A stretch of DNA of 64,000 bases, taken from the NCBI GenBank assembly GCA_963698715.1, contig CAVORW010000001.1:682001-746000 (forward strand). Direction: 5' to 3'. Shown piece by piece: positions 9,267 through 17,375 of the stretch. The DNA is from CAWHJB01 sp963698715. Lineage in GTDB: Bacteria; Chloroflexota; Anaerolineae; Anaerolineales; UBA4823. The notes beneath the pieces were generated by a model. It was given only the letters and a program-made list of their open reading frames with translations, had not been told where the DNA came from and made no database searches. The stretch's first letter is position 1. Each line of letters starts with the position of its first letter. Made by a program: the position numbers and the translations under genes.

Positions 9267-10067
9267 ATGCCTGAGATCCATGTCAATGGGGTAACTCTGT
9301 ATTACGAGCTCCACGGGGCGGAAGAGTCGCCCGTGCTGGTGCTAAATAATGGCGTCATCATGAACGCCGCTACCAGTTGGGCCTTCCAAACCGGGGCGCT
9401 GGCACGCCGTTGCCGCCTGCTCCAATACGACTGCCGCGGCCAGGGGGGGTCCGAGCACCCGGAAGGACCCTACACCATGGGGCTGCACGCCTACGACCTG
9501 GCCGCATTGCTGGATGCTTTGGGGATCGAGCGTGCCTACATCGCAGGCATCTCCTATGGAGGTGAGGTCGCTCAGGCGTTTGCACTGCAGTACCCTGAGA
9601 AAGTTCGAGGCCTTATTCTGAGCGACACGGTCAGCGAAGTTGGCCCCGAGCTGCGCCTGGTGGTCGAGAGCTGGATCGACGCGCTGCATGCCGGAGATCC
9701 AAATGCATTCTTCAACGCCACCGTGCCGTGGAATTTCTCGCCTCGCTTTATCGTGGACAATCCACAGCTTTTGGAAGACGCCAAAAAGCGCTATGCACTC
9801 CTGGATTTTCCGGCTGTGATCCGTTTGTGTGAGTGCTTTTTGGATGTGAATTTCACTCCCCGCCTGGGAGAAATCTTCGCTCCAACCTGCATCCTGGTCG
9901 GGGAGTTGGATAGGCTGAAGGGGCCTGCTTATGCCGCTATTTTGCGCAAAAGCATCCCACACGCCGAGTTCCACATTCTACCCGGGGCAGGTCACGCTAC
10001 CTGCTGGGAGAGCCCTGACGAATTCAACACCATCATCCTGGGATTTCTAGCCAAGTATGCGGGTTGA
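9267..10067 (+). CDS. Alpha/beta hydrolase, 3-oxoadipate enol-lactonase (PcaD)-like
   Basis: Hydrolase of 266 residues with the compact PcaD-like architecture: nucleophile Ser96 in GISYGG, QYDCRGQGGSE before the first helix, acid in LVGELDRLKG and base in PGAGHATCWESP. No signal peptide. GGGAGG lies five bases before the ATG. The name describes fold similarity only; no other beta-ketoadipate genes are nearby, so an ester or lactone in the same acyl pathway is as likely. Confidence 0.8.
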   Translation: MPEIHVNGVTLYYELHGAEESPVLVLNNGVIMNAATSWAFQTGALARRCRLLQYDCRGQGGSEHPEGPYTMGLHAYDLAALLDALGIERAYIAGISYGGEVAQAFALQYPEKVRGLILSDTVSEVGPELRLVVESWIDALHAGDPNAFFNATVPWNFSPRFIVDNPQLLEDAKKRYALLDFPAVIRLCECFLDVNFTPRLGEIFAPTCILVGELDRLKGPAYAAILRKSIPHAEFHILPGAGHATCWESPDEFNTIILGFLAKYAG

Positions 10068-10160
10068 GAATCTTCCACAGCTCTGCAGGTCCCCAATTTG
10101 TCCCAACCACGCCTGTGGAGGTTGGCAGGAATTCTGTTTAACTCCCATGAAACAAGCCTT

Positions 10161-10169
10161 TGCTATAAT
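10161..10169 (+). promoter_or_regulatory. Extended -10 promoter element
   Basis: TGCTATAAT is a perfect extended -10 (TGn + TATAAT) about 75 bases before the acyl-CoA synthetase start. There is no convincing -35 at 16-18 bases. It may drive the 10246-12830 cassette. Confidence 0.45.
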
Positions 10170-10245
10170 GTCAAAATAGTGTGCCCTGGATCAATGCGAT
10201 TTCAACAAAAAGCCGATCACGAATGGAAGGATGCCTGAGGGAAGC

Positions 10246-11772
10246 ATGCATGCTGCTGACTTAATGAGTAGACGTGCCGACCTGACACCTGACCGGGTCG
10301 GGCTGGTAGAGCTGGAGACGGACTATCGCTATACCTATGCCGAGTTGAACCAGCGAGCCAACCGGCTGGCAAACTTTTTGCATACCGAACTAGGTGTTAG
10401 CAGCGGCGATCGAGTATCAATTCTTGCCAAAAACAGCATTGTCTACATCGATTTATTTTATGGCTTGCCCAAGATTGGTGCGATTTTTGCGCCCTTCAAT
10501 TGGCGTCTGACTGCCCGCGAGCTGGTTTATGTTGTCAATGACCTGCAGCCAAAAGTGCTGATTTGCGAACCGGAGTTTGCCGATTTGCTGGCAGAGCTGC
10601 GCCCGGAGATATCCGTGGAGCATCTCGTTGCGCTGCGCGGCGCCCAGATCCCCGGCGCTCGAAGCTATGAAGATCTGCTCGAGCGCGCCTCTAGCGACGA
10701 GCCCCGGCGTCCACACCTGGTTGGCGAAACTCCTTACTGCATCTTGTACACATCCGGCACAACCGGCTACCCAAAAGGTGCTATCCTGCCCCACCGCCAT
10801 ATCTTGTGGAACTGCATCAACACGGTGATTAGCTGGGGACTCACCGAGCGCGATATCTCACCCGTTTACACCCCGCTCTTCCACGCCGGCGGATTGTTCG
10901 CCTTCCTGACACCCGTGCTCTACGCTGGCGGGCGCATTATTCTGGCGCGCGACTTTGACCAGACCGAATCCTTAAAGTGGATCTTAAAGGAACGCTGCAC
11001 AGTCATCCTGGGTGTGCCTACCTTGTTCCAAATGTGGATGGACTCCCCATATTTTAAGGAAGCGGATTTTAGCCATGTTCACTTTTTCATCAGTGGCGGC
11101 GCGCCTTGCCCGCCCCAGTTGATGAAAGCCTGGCGCAAAGCGAAGCACATTGTCTTTCGCCAGGGGTACGGCCTCACGGAGGTCGGGCCCAACTGCTTCA
11201 GCATGACTGACGAAGATTCTGTCCCCAAAACCGGCTCTGTGGGCAAGCCTATCTTCCACAGCCAGATGCGCATCGAGGACCCTGAGACCGGTGTAGATAT
11301 GCCAATTGGCGAGTCTGGTGAGCTGCTGATCTACGGTCCGCATGTTTGCTCAGGTTACTGGCGCAATCCTGAGGCGACCGCGCAGTCCCTGGTGGATGGC
11401 TGGTTCCACACCGGCGATATGGCGCACATGGACGCAGATGGCTTCTTTTATATAGACGGTCGTTACAAAGATATGATCAAGTCTGGCGGAGAGAACATCT
11501 ACGCCGCAGAGGTGGAAGCCATATTTCGTGAGCACCCTGCCGTACGCGACGCAGCTCTGATTGGCAAGCCTGATAAGAAGTGGGGTGAAGTCGGCTTGCT
11601 GGTCGTGATTTTGAATGAGGGCTGCCAGGCCACGGAAGAACAATTAAAAGAATTCTGTCAGGGCAAGCTGGCGCGTTTTAAGATCCCGAAGCAAATCGTA
11701 TTCGCAAATGACCTGCCGTATTCGGCTTATGGCAAAGTTGAAAAGTCTAGGCTGAAGGAGAAGTATTTATGA
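10246..11772 (+). CDS. AMP-dependent acyl-CoA synthetase (ANL family), paralog B
   Basis: Acyl-CoA synthetase of about 508 residues. Motifs: ILYTSGTTGYPKG (A3), QGYGLTEVGPN (A5), GWFHTGDM (A7), DGRYKDMIKSGGENIYAAE (A8), and Lys in SAYGKVEKSRL (A10). I favour ATG 10246, which follows GAGGGA at 10237-10242 and gives the family-typical N-terminus; an in-frame ATG at 10231 has no properly spaced ribosome site. The stop overlaps the next gene by 4 bases (ATGA). It is clearly related to the synthetase at 4528-6078 and is likewise followed by a 350-residue hydrolase. Confidence 0.9.
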   Translation: MHAADLMSRRADLTPDRVGLVELETDYRYTYAELNQRANRLANFLHTELGVSSGDRVSILAKNSIVYIDLFYGLPKIGAIFAPFNWRLTARELVYVVNDLQPKVLICEPEFADLLAELRPEISVEHLVALRGAQIPGARSYEDLLERASSDEPRRPHLVGETPYCILYTSGTTGYPKGAILPHRHILWNCINTVISWGLTERDISPVYTPLFHAGGLFAFLTPVLYAGGRIILARDFDQTESLKWILKERCTVILGVPTLFQMWMDSPYFKEADFSHVHFFISGGAPCPPQLMKAWRKAKHIVFRQGYGLTEVGPNCFSMTDEDSVPKTGSVGKPIFHSQMRIEDPETGVDMPIGESGELLIYGPHVCSGYWRNPEATAQSLVDGWFHTGDMAHMDADGFFYIDGRYKDMIKSGGENIYAAEVEAIFREHPAVRDAALIGKPDKKWGEVGLLVVILNEGCQATEEQLKEFCQGKLARFKIPKQIVFANDLPYSAYGKVEKSRLKEKYL

Positions 11773-12830
11773 ATATCCCAACCCTGCCGGGAATCACCCC
11801 AAAAACGCTCACCTCCAACCGCCTGACAACCCGCGTGCTCTTCAGTGGGCCCGAGGATGGCATCCCGGTTTTGTTCCTGCACGGCAACGTTTCCTCCGCT
11901 ACCTGGTGGGAAGAGACGATGCTCTCGCTGCCCGCAGACTATCGCAGCATCGCTCCCGACCAGCGCGGCTTTGGCGAAGCTGAACTTGAAAAGAAGATTG
12001 ATGCCACACGCGGGTTGGGCGACCTGGCAGATGATGCCATTGCCTTGCTAGATCACCTGGGGATCGAAAAAGCCCATATTGTCGGTAATTCACTGGGTGG
12101 CATGGTCCTGTGGCAGCTGCTGGCAGATCACCCGGAGCGATTCTTGAGCGCGACCGTCTCGGATCCAGGCTCCCCTTTTGGGTTTGGCGCGACTCGTGAT
12201 GACAACGGCACCCCAACCACGCCGGATTTTGCCGGTTCGGGAGGCGGCCTATCCAACCCGGAGCTGATCCGGCGGCTGAAAGACGGCGACCGCAGCATGG
12301 AGAGCCAGTTTTCGCCGTTATCTGCCCTGCGTATGCTGCTGGTCAAGCCGCCCTTTGTTTCCCGGCGCGAATCTGAGCTGCTATCAGCAATGTTGTCTAC
12401 CCACATGGGCCCACGCGACGTCCCTGGGGACGCAGTCCAGTCACCGAATTGGCCTCATATGGCGCCGGGGATATGGGGCGCATCCAATGCCACCTCTCCT
12501 AAGTACCAGAATGTTGTCACGAAAATAATCCAGGGTCAACCCAAGATCAGTATCTTGTGGGTGCGCGGCAGCCATGACATGGTAGTGTCCGACACAGCCG
12601 CCTCCGACCCCGGTTATCTGGGCAGATTGGGTTTACTGCCTGGTTGGCCCGGGGAAGATGCATATCCACCCCAACCAATGGTCGGCCAGATGCGCGCCAT
12701 GCTTCATAAGTATGCCGCTGGCGGAGGCAGCTACCAGGAAGTGGTCATCCAAGAAGCTGGGCACGTACCGTTTATTGAGAAACCAGATGAGTTCAACGCC
12801 GTTTTCCATGCGCATCTCGCAGGTAACTAA
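11769..12830 (+). CDS. Alpha/beta hydrolase, long type, paralog B
   Basis: This is a 353-residue paralog of the hydrolase at 6107-7165. Nucleophile elbow GNSLGG; oxyanion region LHGNVSSATWWEETM; the same cap with FAGSGGGLSNPEL, KDGDRS, LPGWPG and PPQPMVGQMRA; C-terminal AGHVPFIEKPDEF. ATG overlaps the stop of the synthetase gene (ATGA), so translation is coupled. Conserved pairing with a synthetase suggests that it releases the acid the synthetase then activates, or hydrolyses its CoA product; this is inference. Confidence 0.8.
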   Translation: MNIPTLPGITPKTLTSNRLTTRVLFSGPEDGIPVLFLHGNVSSATWWEETMLSLPADYRSIAPDQRGFGEAELEKKIDATRGLGDLADDAIALLDHLGIEKAHIVGNSLGGMVLWQLLADHPERFLSATVSDPGSPFGFGATRDDNGTPTTPDFAGSGGGLSNPELIRRLKDGDRSMESQFSPLSALRMLLVKPPFVSRRESELLSAMLSTHMGPRDVPGDAVQSPNWPHMAPGIWGASNATSPKYQNVVTKIIQGQPKISILWVRGSHDMVVSDTAASDPGYLGRLGLLPGWPGEDAYPPQPMVGQMRAMLHKYAAGGGSYQEVVIQEAGHVPFIEKPDEFNAVFHAHLAGN

Positions 12831-12868
12831 GTGGTATTCTTGGCCAGTCACTTAAGAAAAGAAGAGAT

Positions 12869-12915
12869 TGTGGTGTTCGGTTTGGGCGGTGCAGCCGCCC
12901 AAACCGAACACCACA
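12869..12915 (+). terminator. Perfect 21-bp hairpin terminator
   Basis: A perfect 21-bp inverted repeat (12869-12889 with 12895-12915) has a 5-base loop and is followed by a T-rich stretch. It lies just after the hydrolase gene and before the transporter genes, and so separates the two transcripts. Confidence 0.75.
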
Positions 12916-13068
12916 CATTTCTCTTTTGTTTGCAAAGAATTTGGCGAGAGCAACACTAAGCGAACATCTCGGTCAGGAGGAGGTGTTTAGACGGACCATA
13001 TCGAATGGATCACTAGATAGAAACGCAACACCATCACGTTTAAACTTTGTTCTAGGAGGAGTTTCGAA

Positions 13069-14490
13069 ATGAAGAAAATCCAAGCAATTACCGGGCTGTT
13101 GGTGATCGTTGTCATGCTGCTGTCCGCCTGCCAGCCTGCTGCCGCACCAGAAGCGACTGAGGCGCCGCAGCCTGAAACAACAGAAGAACCAACCATGGCT
13201 CCCGAGCCCACCGCGGTGCCCACCGAAGAACCTATGATGACAGAGGAGCCTGCCGAGACGGAAGAACCTATGGGGTTAACCTGTGAGAAGCCTGTGAAGG
13301 TTGGGTTGATCACCGATGGTTCTGGTGGGCTGGCAATCTATGGCGCCCATATCCTGCGCAGCTTCATGCTCGGCATGGAGTACGCCACTGGTGCTCCAGG
13401 CAGTGTAGGGGATGTATTCAAGCTTGAGGATGGCTCGAACACCTTCATGCTCGACGACTGCGAATTCGAGATCCTGGTGCGCGATGACCAGACCAACCCA
13501 GATTTGACTGCCTCGTTCGCGCGTGAGCTGATCGAAGTCGATCAGGTTGATGTGCTGGTGGGTACAGTCAGTTCCGGAAACACCGCCACCCTGCAGGAGA
13601 TTGCAGCTGAGAATAAGAAAGTCTTGATTGTCGCTCCTGCGGCCGCCAACGATATCACCGGGGTAAACTTCAACGAATACACTTTCCGAACCAGCCGCAC
13701 CAACTACCAGGATGCCATCAATCTGTGCGAATACCTGCCGACGGTATATAGCAAATTCGTCCAGATTGCACCAGACTATAGTTTTGGCTGGGGCGGCGCT
13801 CAGGCTTTCCGGGACGCCTGCACTTACTATGGTGGCGAGTTTGTTGTGGATGATATCTTTGCACCCTTCGATACAACCGACTTCACCCCTTACATGGAGC
13901 AGGTCCTAAATTCTGGCGCTGAAGCATGGATCGTCACCTGGGCTGGTGGTGGGTTCATCGCCATGATGCAAGCCGCAGTGGATGTCGGCGTGACGGATGA
14001 GATGGATTTGGGCGCTTCCTTTGTGGACAACGTAGCCCTGCCGGCTTTCTTCTCGAACGCTATCGGCTCGACCAGTGGAATTCTGTACCACTATACAGCC
14101 CCAGATAATCCGATCAATGACTGGCTGGTCGAACAAGACAAAGCGCGCTACGGCGTCCCGCCTGACCTGTTCGATGCCGACGGCATGAACGCCGCTATCC
14201 TGCTGGTTGAAGCCATCAAAGCCTCCGGCGGTGATGCCAGTGCCGATGCTCTGATCGCAGTGATGGAGGGCATGGAGTTTGAAGGCCCGAAGGGCACGAT
14301 CTACATCCGCCCAGAAGATCACGTCGCCATTCAGGATATGTACATCGTCAAACTGCTCAACGTAGATGATCCCGAGGCCAAGTTCTTCGAAAATATCAAG
14401 ACCACCCGGCCTGAGCAGCCCTGCCTGCTTCCGGAAAGTCTCAAGGAGCGCTGCGGAGACCTGCCGTACGGCAGCATGACGGGTCAATAG
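13069..14490 (+). CDS. LIV-type ABC transporter substrate-binding lipoprotein
   Basis: Extracytoplasmic solute-binding lipoprotein of 473 residues. It has a signal peptide with lipobox LLSAC (Cys about residue 21), then a Pro/Glu/Thr-rich linker to about residue 70. A periplasmic-binding type I domain of the Leu/Ile/Val or amide/urea class follows (KVGLITDGSGGLAIYG; NDITGVNFNEYTFRT; DFTPYMEQVL; PDNPINDWL). TAGGAGGAG precedes the ATG. It is the first gene of a complete LIV-type cluster. The ligand cannot be read from sequence; amino acids, amides or short carboxylates are all known for the family. Confidence 0.9.
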   Translation: MKKIQAITGLLVIVVMLLSACQPAAAPEATEAPQPETTEEPTMAPEPTAVPTEEPMMTEEPAETEEPMGLTCEKPVKVGLITDGSGGLAIYGAHILRSFMLGMEYATGAPGSVGDVFKLEDGSNTFMLDDCEFEILVRDDQTNPDLTASFARELIEVDQVDVLVGTVSSGNTATLQEIAAENKKVLIVAPAAANDITGVNFNEYTFRTSRTNYQDAINLCEYLPTVYSKFVQIAPDYSFGWGGAQAFRDACTYYGGEFVVDDIFAPFDTTDFTPYMEQVLNSGAEAWIVTWAGGGFIAMMQAAVDVGVTDEMDLGASFVDNVALPAFFSNAIGSTSGILYHYTAPDNPINDWLVEQDKARYGVPPDLFDADGMNAAILLVEAIKASGGDASADALIAVMEGMEFEGPKGTIYIRPEDHVAIQDMYIVKLLNVDDPEAKFFENIKTTRPEQPCLLPESLKERCGDLPYGSMTGQ

Positions 14491-14509
14491 TTCTGCTTAA
14501 TTCTCTCTC

Positions 14510-14535
14510 GTGCCGGGGATTTTGGTCCCCGGCAC
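14510..14535 (+). terminator. Short hairpin, candidate attenuator/terminator
   Basis: A 10-bp GC-rich perfect stem (14510-14519 with 14526-14535) and 6-base loop lie directly after the binding-protein stop. A hairpin after the first gene of a transporter operon commonly lowers expression of the downstream ATPase and permease genes relative to the binding protein. Confidence 0.55.
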
Positions 14536-14679
14536 AATCTTGCTCTAATCCCTTGCGACCGATCGTCATTCGCAGGGAGATGCTTCGTCTTGTCTCAATG
14601 CGGTGGGGTGAACCTGTTCCCACACCAGCTGTCGATGAGCTTTGAGACCACAATTAACAGCTTCGAACGAGGTAGTCAG

Positions 14680-16629
14680 ATGGCTGAATCTTTCTTTGAG
14701 CGACTGCAAAACCGGATGAGGGGTCAGGCTCTCATAAAGATCGGCGTCATCACCACCCAGGTAGGTCCGCTGGACTACTACGGGACCATGCAGGTGAGGG
14801 GTCTGCAGCTGGGGATCGATTATGCCACCCAGGGAACCGGCAAAGTAGCCGGGCGAACCATCGAGTTGCTCATTGAAGATGATTCTGGTGACCCCACGGT
14901 TGCTGGTCAGAAAGCACGTGAGCTTATCGACCAGAGAGGAGTGGACATCCTGCAAGGCTGCGTTTCAAGCGCAGCAACGATCATCGTTGCTGGGATTGCT
15001 CAGGAATACCGGCGCCTTCTGCTGGTTGAGCCAGCCGCCGCCGACAGCATAACCGGTGAGAATTTCAATCCTTATATCTTCCGCACCGCAGCCTGTGTTT
15101 GGCAAGATGCAGCGGCTGGCGGGCAGTATGCTGTCGATCATCTGGGTCGCTCGTTTTGCTTAATTGCCCCAGATAACGTTTTCGGTCTTCAAAGCAGCCA
15201 GGCCTGGAGAAGGGTGATCGAAAATTCTGGCGGCAGCATTGAAATGGATATCCTAGTGCCTCAGGATGCGTCCGATTTTACGCCCTACCTGAACGATATC
15301 CTGACTAGCAGAGCGGATGTTCTCGTTCAATCATGGGCTGGTGCCGGATACCGTGAGCTGTTTAACCAGATGCGCACCATTGGCATCTTTGATAGAATGA
15401 AAGTAACAGGAGGACTCGGGGACCGTGAAGCTCGTCACGCCCTGGGTACGGACGCCATTGGCATGGTTGGCATTTGCAAATATTCGCATATCTTGCCCAA
15501 TAACCCGATCAACAATTGGCTCCGCGACCAGCACATTGAGCGTTTTGGTGACCCGCCTGATCTGTTCACCGGCGGCAGCTTTGCAGCCGGTCTTGCGCTT
15601 GTACAAGCCCTTAAGCTAACTAACGGGAACCCGCGTGCGGATGCTTTGATCCCCGTTCTGGAAGGCATGAGTTTCGAAGGCCCCAAAGGCAAGTATACTT
15701 TCCGGCGCGAAGACCACCAGGCCTTGCAGCCAATGTATGTGGTAGAAATGGTAACCGACCCGCAGCAGCCCTGGGCAATCCCCAAACTGATCCAGGAAGT
15801 TGCCCCTGAGGCGACTGCTCCACCGATAACCAAGGCAGAGAAAATGACGCAAGACTATATTATCGAAACCAGGGATTTGCGTAAGGAGTTCGGGGCTTTG
15901 GTCGCGGTTGCAAACGTCAGTATTGAGGTGCTGCCCAACACCATCCACTCGATTATTGGTCCAAATGGCGCCGGTAAGACCACCTTTTTTAACCTGTTGA
16001 GTGGGAATCTGGAACCGACCTTTGGGCGCGTTTTTTACAAAGGGCGTGACATCACTCGCCTTCCGTTGCACCGCACCGCCCACCTGGGGATCGGGCGTTC
16101 CTTCCAGATCACCAATATCTTCCCTAACCTGACAGTTCTTGAGAACATCCGACTGGCGTGCCAGGCGCTGGGTGGCGATAATTTCCGTTTCTACCGCAGC
16201 AACCAGAGTTTCAAGCAATATGAGCAGCGTGCCTGGGTTGTGATCGAGCAGGTCGGGCTCACTGAGCGGGCGCTCCTGCCTGCCCGGACGCTGCCCCATG
16301 GTGACCAGCGTAAACTGGAATTTGGCATCATCCTGGCACCGGATCCCGAGGTTCTGCTGCTCGATGAGCCCACCGCCGGCATGGCGGCCGAACAGGTTCC
16401 CGAGCTAATGGAGCTCATCCGCAGGGTGCATCAACAAGGTAATAAAACCGTAATGCTGGTCGAGCATAATATGAACGTTGTGATGAGCATCTCGGATCGC
16501 ATCTCGGTCATGCACCAGGGACAGGTGCTGGCTGAAGGCACTCCTGCAGAGATTTCTGCCAATGAAGTCGTGCAGAGCGTGTATCTGGGTGGCTTGTATG
16601 GCGATCTACATACGCCAACCCAACAATGA
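14680..16629 (+). CDS. Fusion: LIV-type substrate-binding domain + LivG-type ABC ATPase
   Basis: One 649-residue frame encodes two modules. Residues about 18-380 are a complete type I substrate-binding domain (IKIGVITTQVGPLDYYG; DSITGENFNPYIFRT; DFTPYLND; PNNPINNWL), a paralog of the upstream lipoprotein. From Met389 it is a LivG-like ATPase: Walker A GPNGAGKTT near 427, signature LPHGDQRKLEF near 538, Walker B LLLDEPTAG near 559, H-loop LVEHNM near 594. There is no signal peptide or TM segment, so the binding domain should be cytoplasmic. ATG 14680 is chosen because GAGGT at 14669-14673 is six bases upstream; in-frame ATGs at 14590 and 14637 lack this. An internal ATG at 15844 could give a free ATPase. 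Confidence 0.88.
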   Translation: MAESFFERLQNRMRGQALIKIGVITTQVGPLDYYGTMQVRGLQLGIDYATQGTGKVAGRTIELLIEDDSGDPTVAGQKARELIDQRGVDILQGCVSSAATIIVAGIAQEYRRLLLVEPAAADSITGENFNPYIFRTAACVWQDAAAGGQYAVDHLGRSFCLIAPDNVFGLQSSQAWRRVIENSGGSIEMDILVPQDASDFTPYLNDILTSRADVLVQSWAGAGYRELFNQMRTIGIFDRMKVTGGLGDREARHALGTDAIGMVGICKYSHILPNNPINNWLRDQHIERFGDPPDLFTGGSFAAGLALVQALKLTNGNPRADALIPVLEGMSFEGPKGKYTFRREDHQALQPMYVVEMVTDPQQPWAIPKLIQEVAPEATAPPITKAEKMTQDYIIETRDLRKEFGALVAVANVSIEVLPNTIHSIIGPNGAGKTTFFNLLSGNLEPTFGRVFYKGRDITRLPLHRTAHLGIGRSFQITNIFPNLTVLENIRLACQALGGDNFRFYRSNQSFKQYEQRAWVVIEQVGLTERALLPARTLPHGDQRKLEFGIILAPDPEVLLLDEPTAGMAAEQVPELMELIRRVHQQGNKTVMLVEHNMNVVMSISDRISVMHQGQVLAEGTPAEISANEVVQSVYLGGLYGDLHTPTQQ

Positions 16630-16650
16630 GGGTGAGTACGGGAGCACTGT

Positions 16651-17355
16651 ATGGACAACCTCTTAGAAGTTCGTGACATCCACACGTTCATCGGGCAGTT
16701 CCATATCCTGCAAGGGGTGACAGTCGAAGTTCCCAGCGGGAGCATCGTTGCATTATTGGGTCGTAACGGTGCTGGTAAAACTACTACGCTTAGGTCGATC
16801 TTGGGACTGACACCTCCAAGCCAGGGGAAGGTGATTTATGCTGGCGAGCAGATCCAGGGTCTGCGAAGCTACAATATCGCCTCCCTGGGGATTGGCTACG
16901 TTCCCGAGCGCCGTGCCATCTTTCGCGATCTGAGCGTTGCAGAGAATCTGAAAATCGCCGAACGCCAGAAAGACGATCTGGCTCGCAAAGAAACGCTGAT
17001 CTTCGACCTCTTCCCCGATTTGAAACGCCTGATTCATCTATCTGGAGACCATCTCTCCGGTGGGCAGCAACAGATGTTGGCGATCGCCCGGGCTCTGGTG
17101 CCCGATAATAGGCTGCTGCTCATCGATGAGCCCACCGAGGGCCTGGCGCCGGTCATCATCGAGCAAATGATGGCAGCAATCCGCCAGCTCTCTAGTGAGA
17201 CAACCGTGCTGCTAGTTGAACAGAATTTCACTGTCGCCTCGCATCTGGCTGAGAGCTACGTCATCATTGAAGAGGGTAAATCGGTTCAATATGGCAAAAT
17301 GGTCGATCTGGTCAGTGATCCAGAAACCATCCGCCGGTATTTAGAAGCTGCCTGA
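16651..17355 (+). CDS. livF: LivF-type ABC transporter ATPase
   Basis: Second ATPase of the LIV-type importer, 234 residues. Walker A GRNGAGKTTT, Q-loop region, family-typical YVPERRAIF, signature LSGGQQQ, Walker B LLLIDEPTEG and H-loop region LVEQNFTVAS (Gln-Asn in place of His, usual for LivF). It sits between the fusion gene and the two permease genes with short gaps, as in classical liv operons. Confidence 0.9.
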   Translation: MDNLLEVRDIHTFIGQFHILQGVTVEVPSGSIVALLGRNGAGKTTTLRSILGLTPPSQGKVIYAGEQIQGLRSYNIASLGIGYVPERRAIFRDLSVAENLKIAERQKDDLARKETLIFDLFPDLKRLIHLSGDHLSGGQQQMLAIARALVPDNRLLLIDEPTEGLAPVIIEQMMAAIRQLSSETTVLLVEQNFTVASHLAESYVIIEEGKSVQYGKMVDLVSDPETIRRYLEAA

Positions 17356-17375
17356 GATTGGGAGGGTAGGTACCC

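Noticed and set aside
12869..12915. Miniature inverted-repeat element
   Set aside because: Perfect 21-bp stem but only a 5-base loop and no target duplication; a terminator is simpler.
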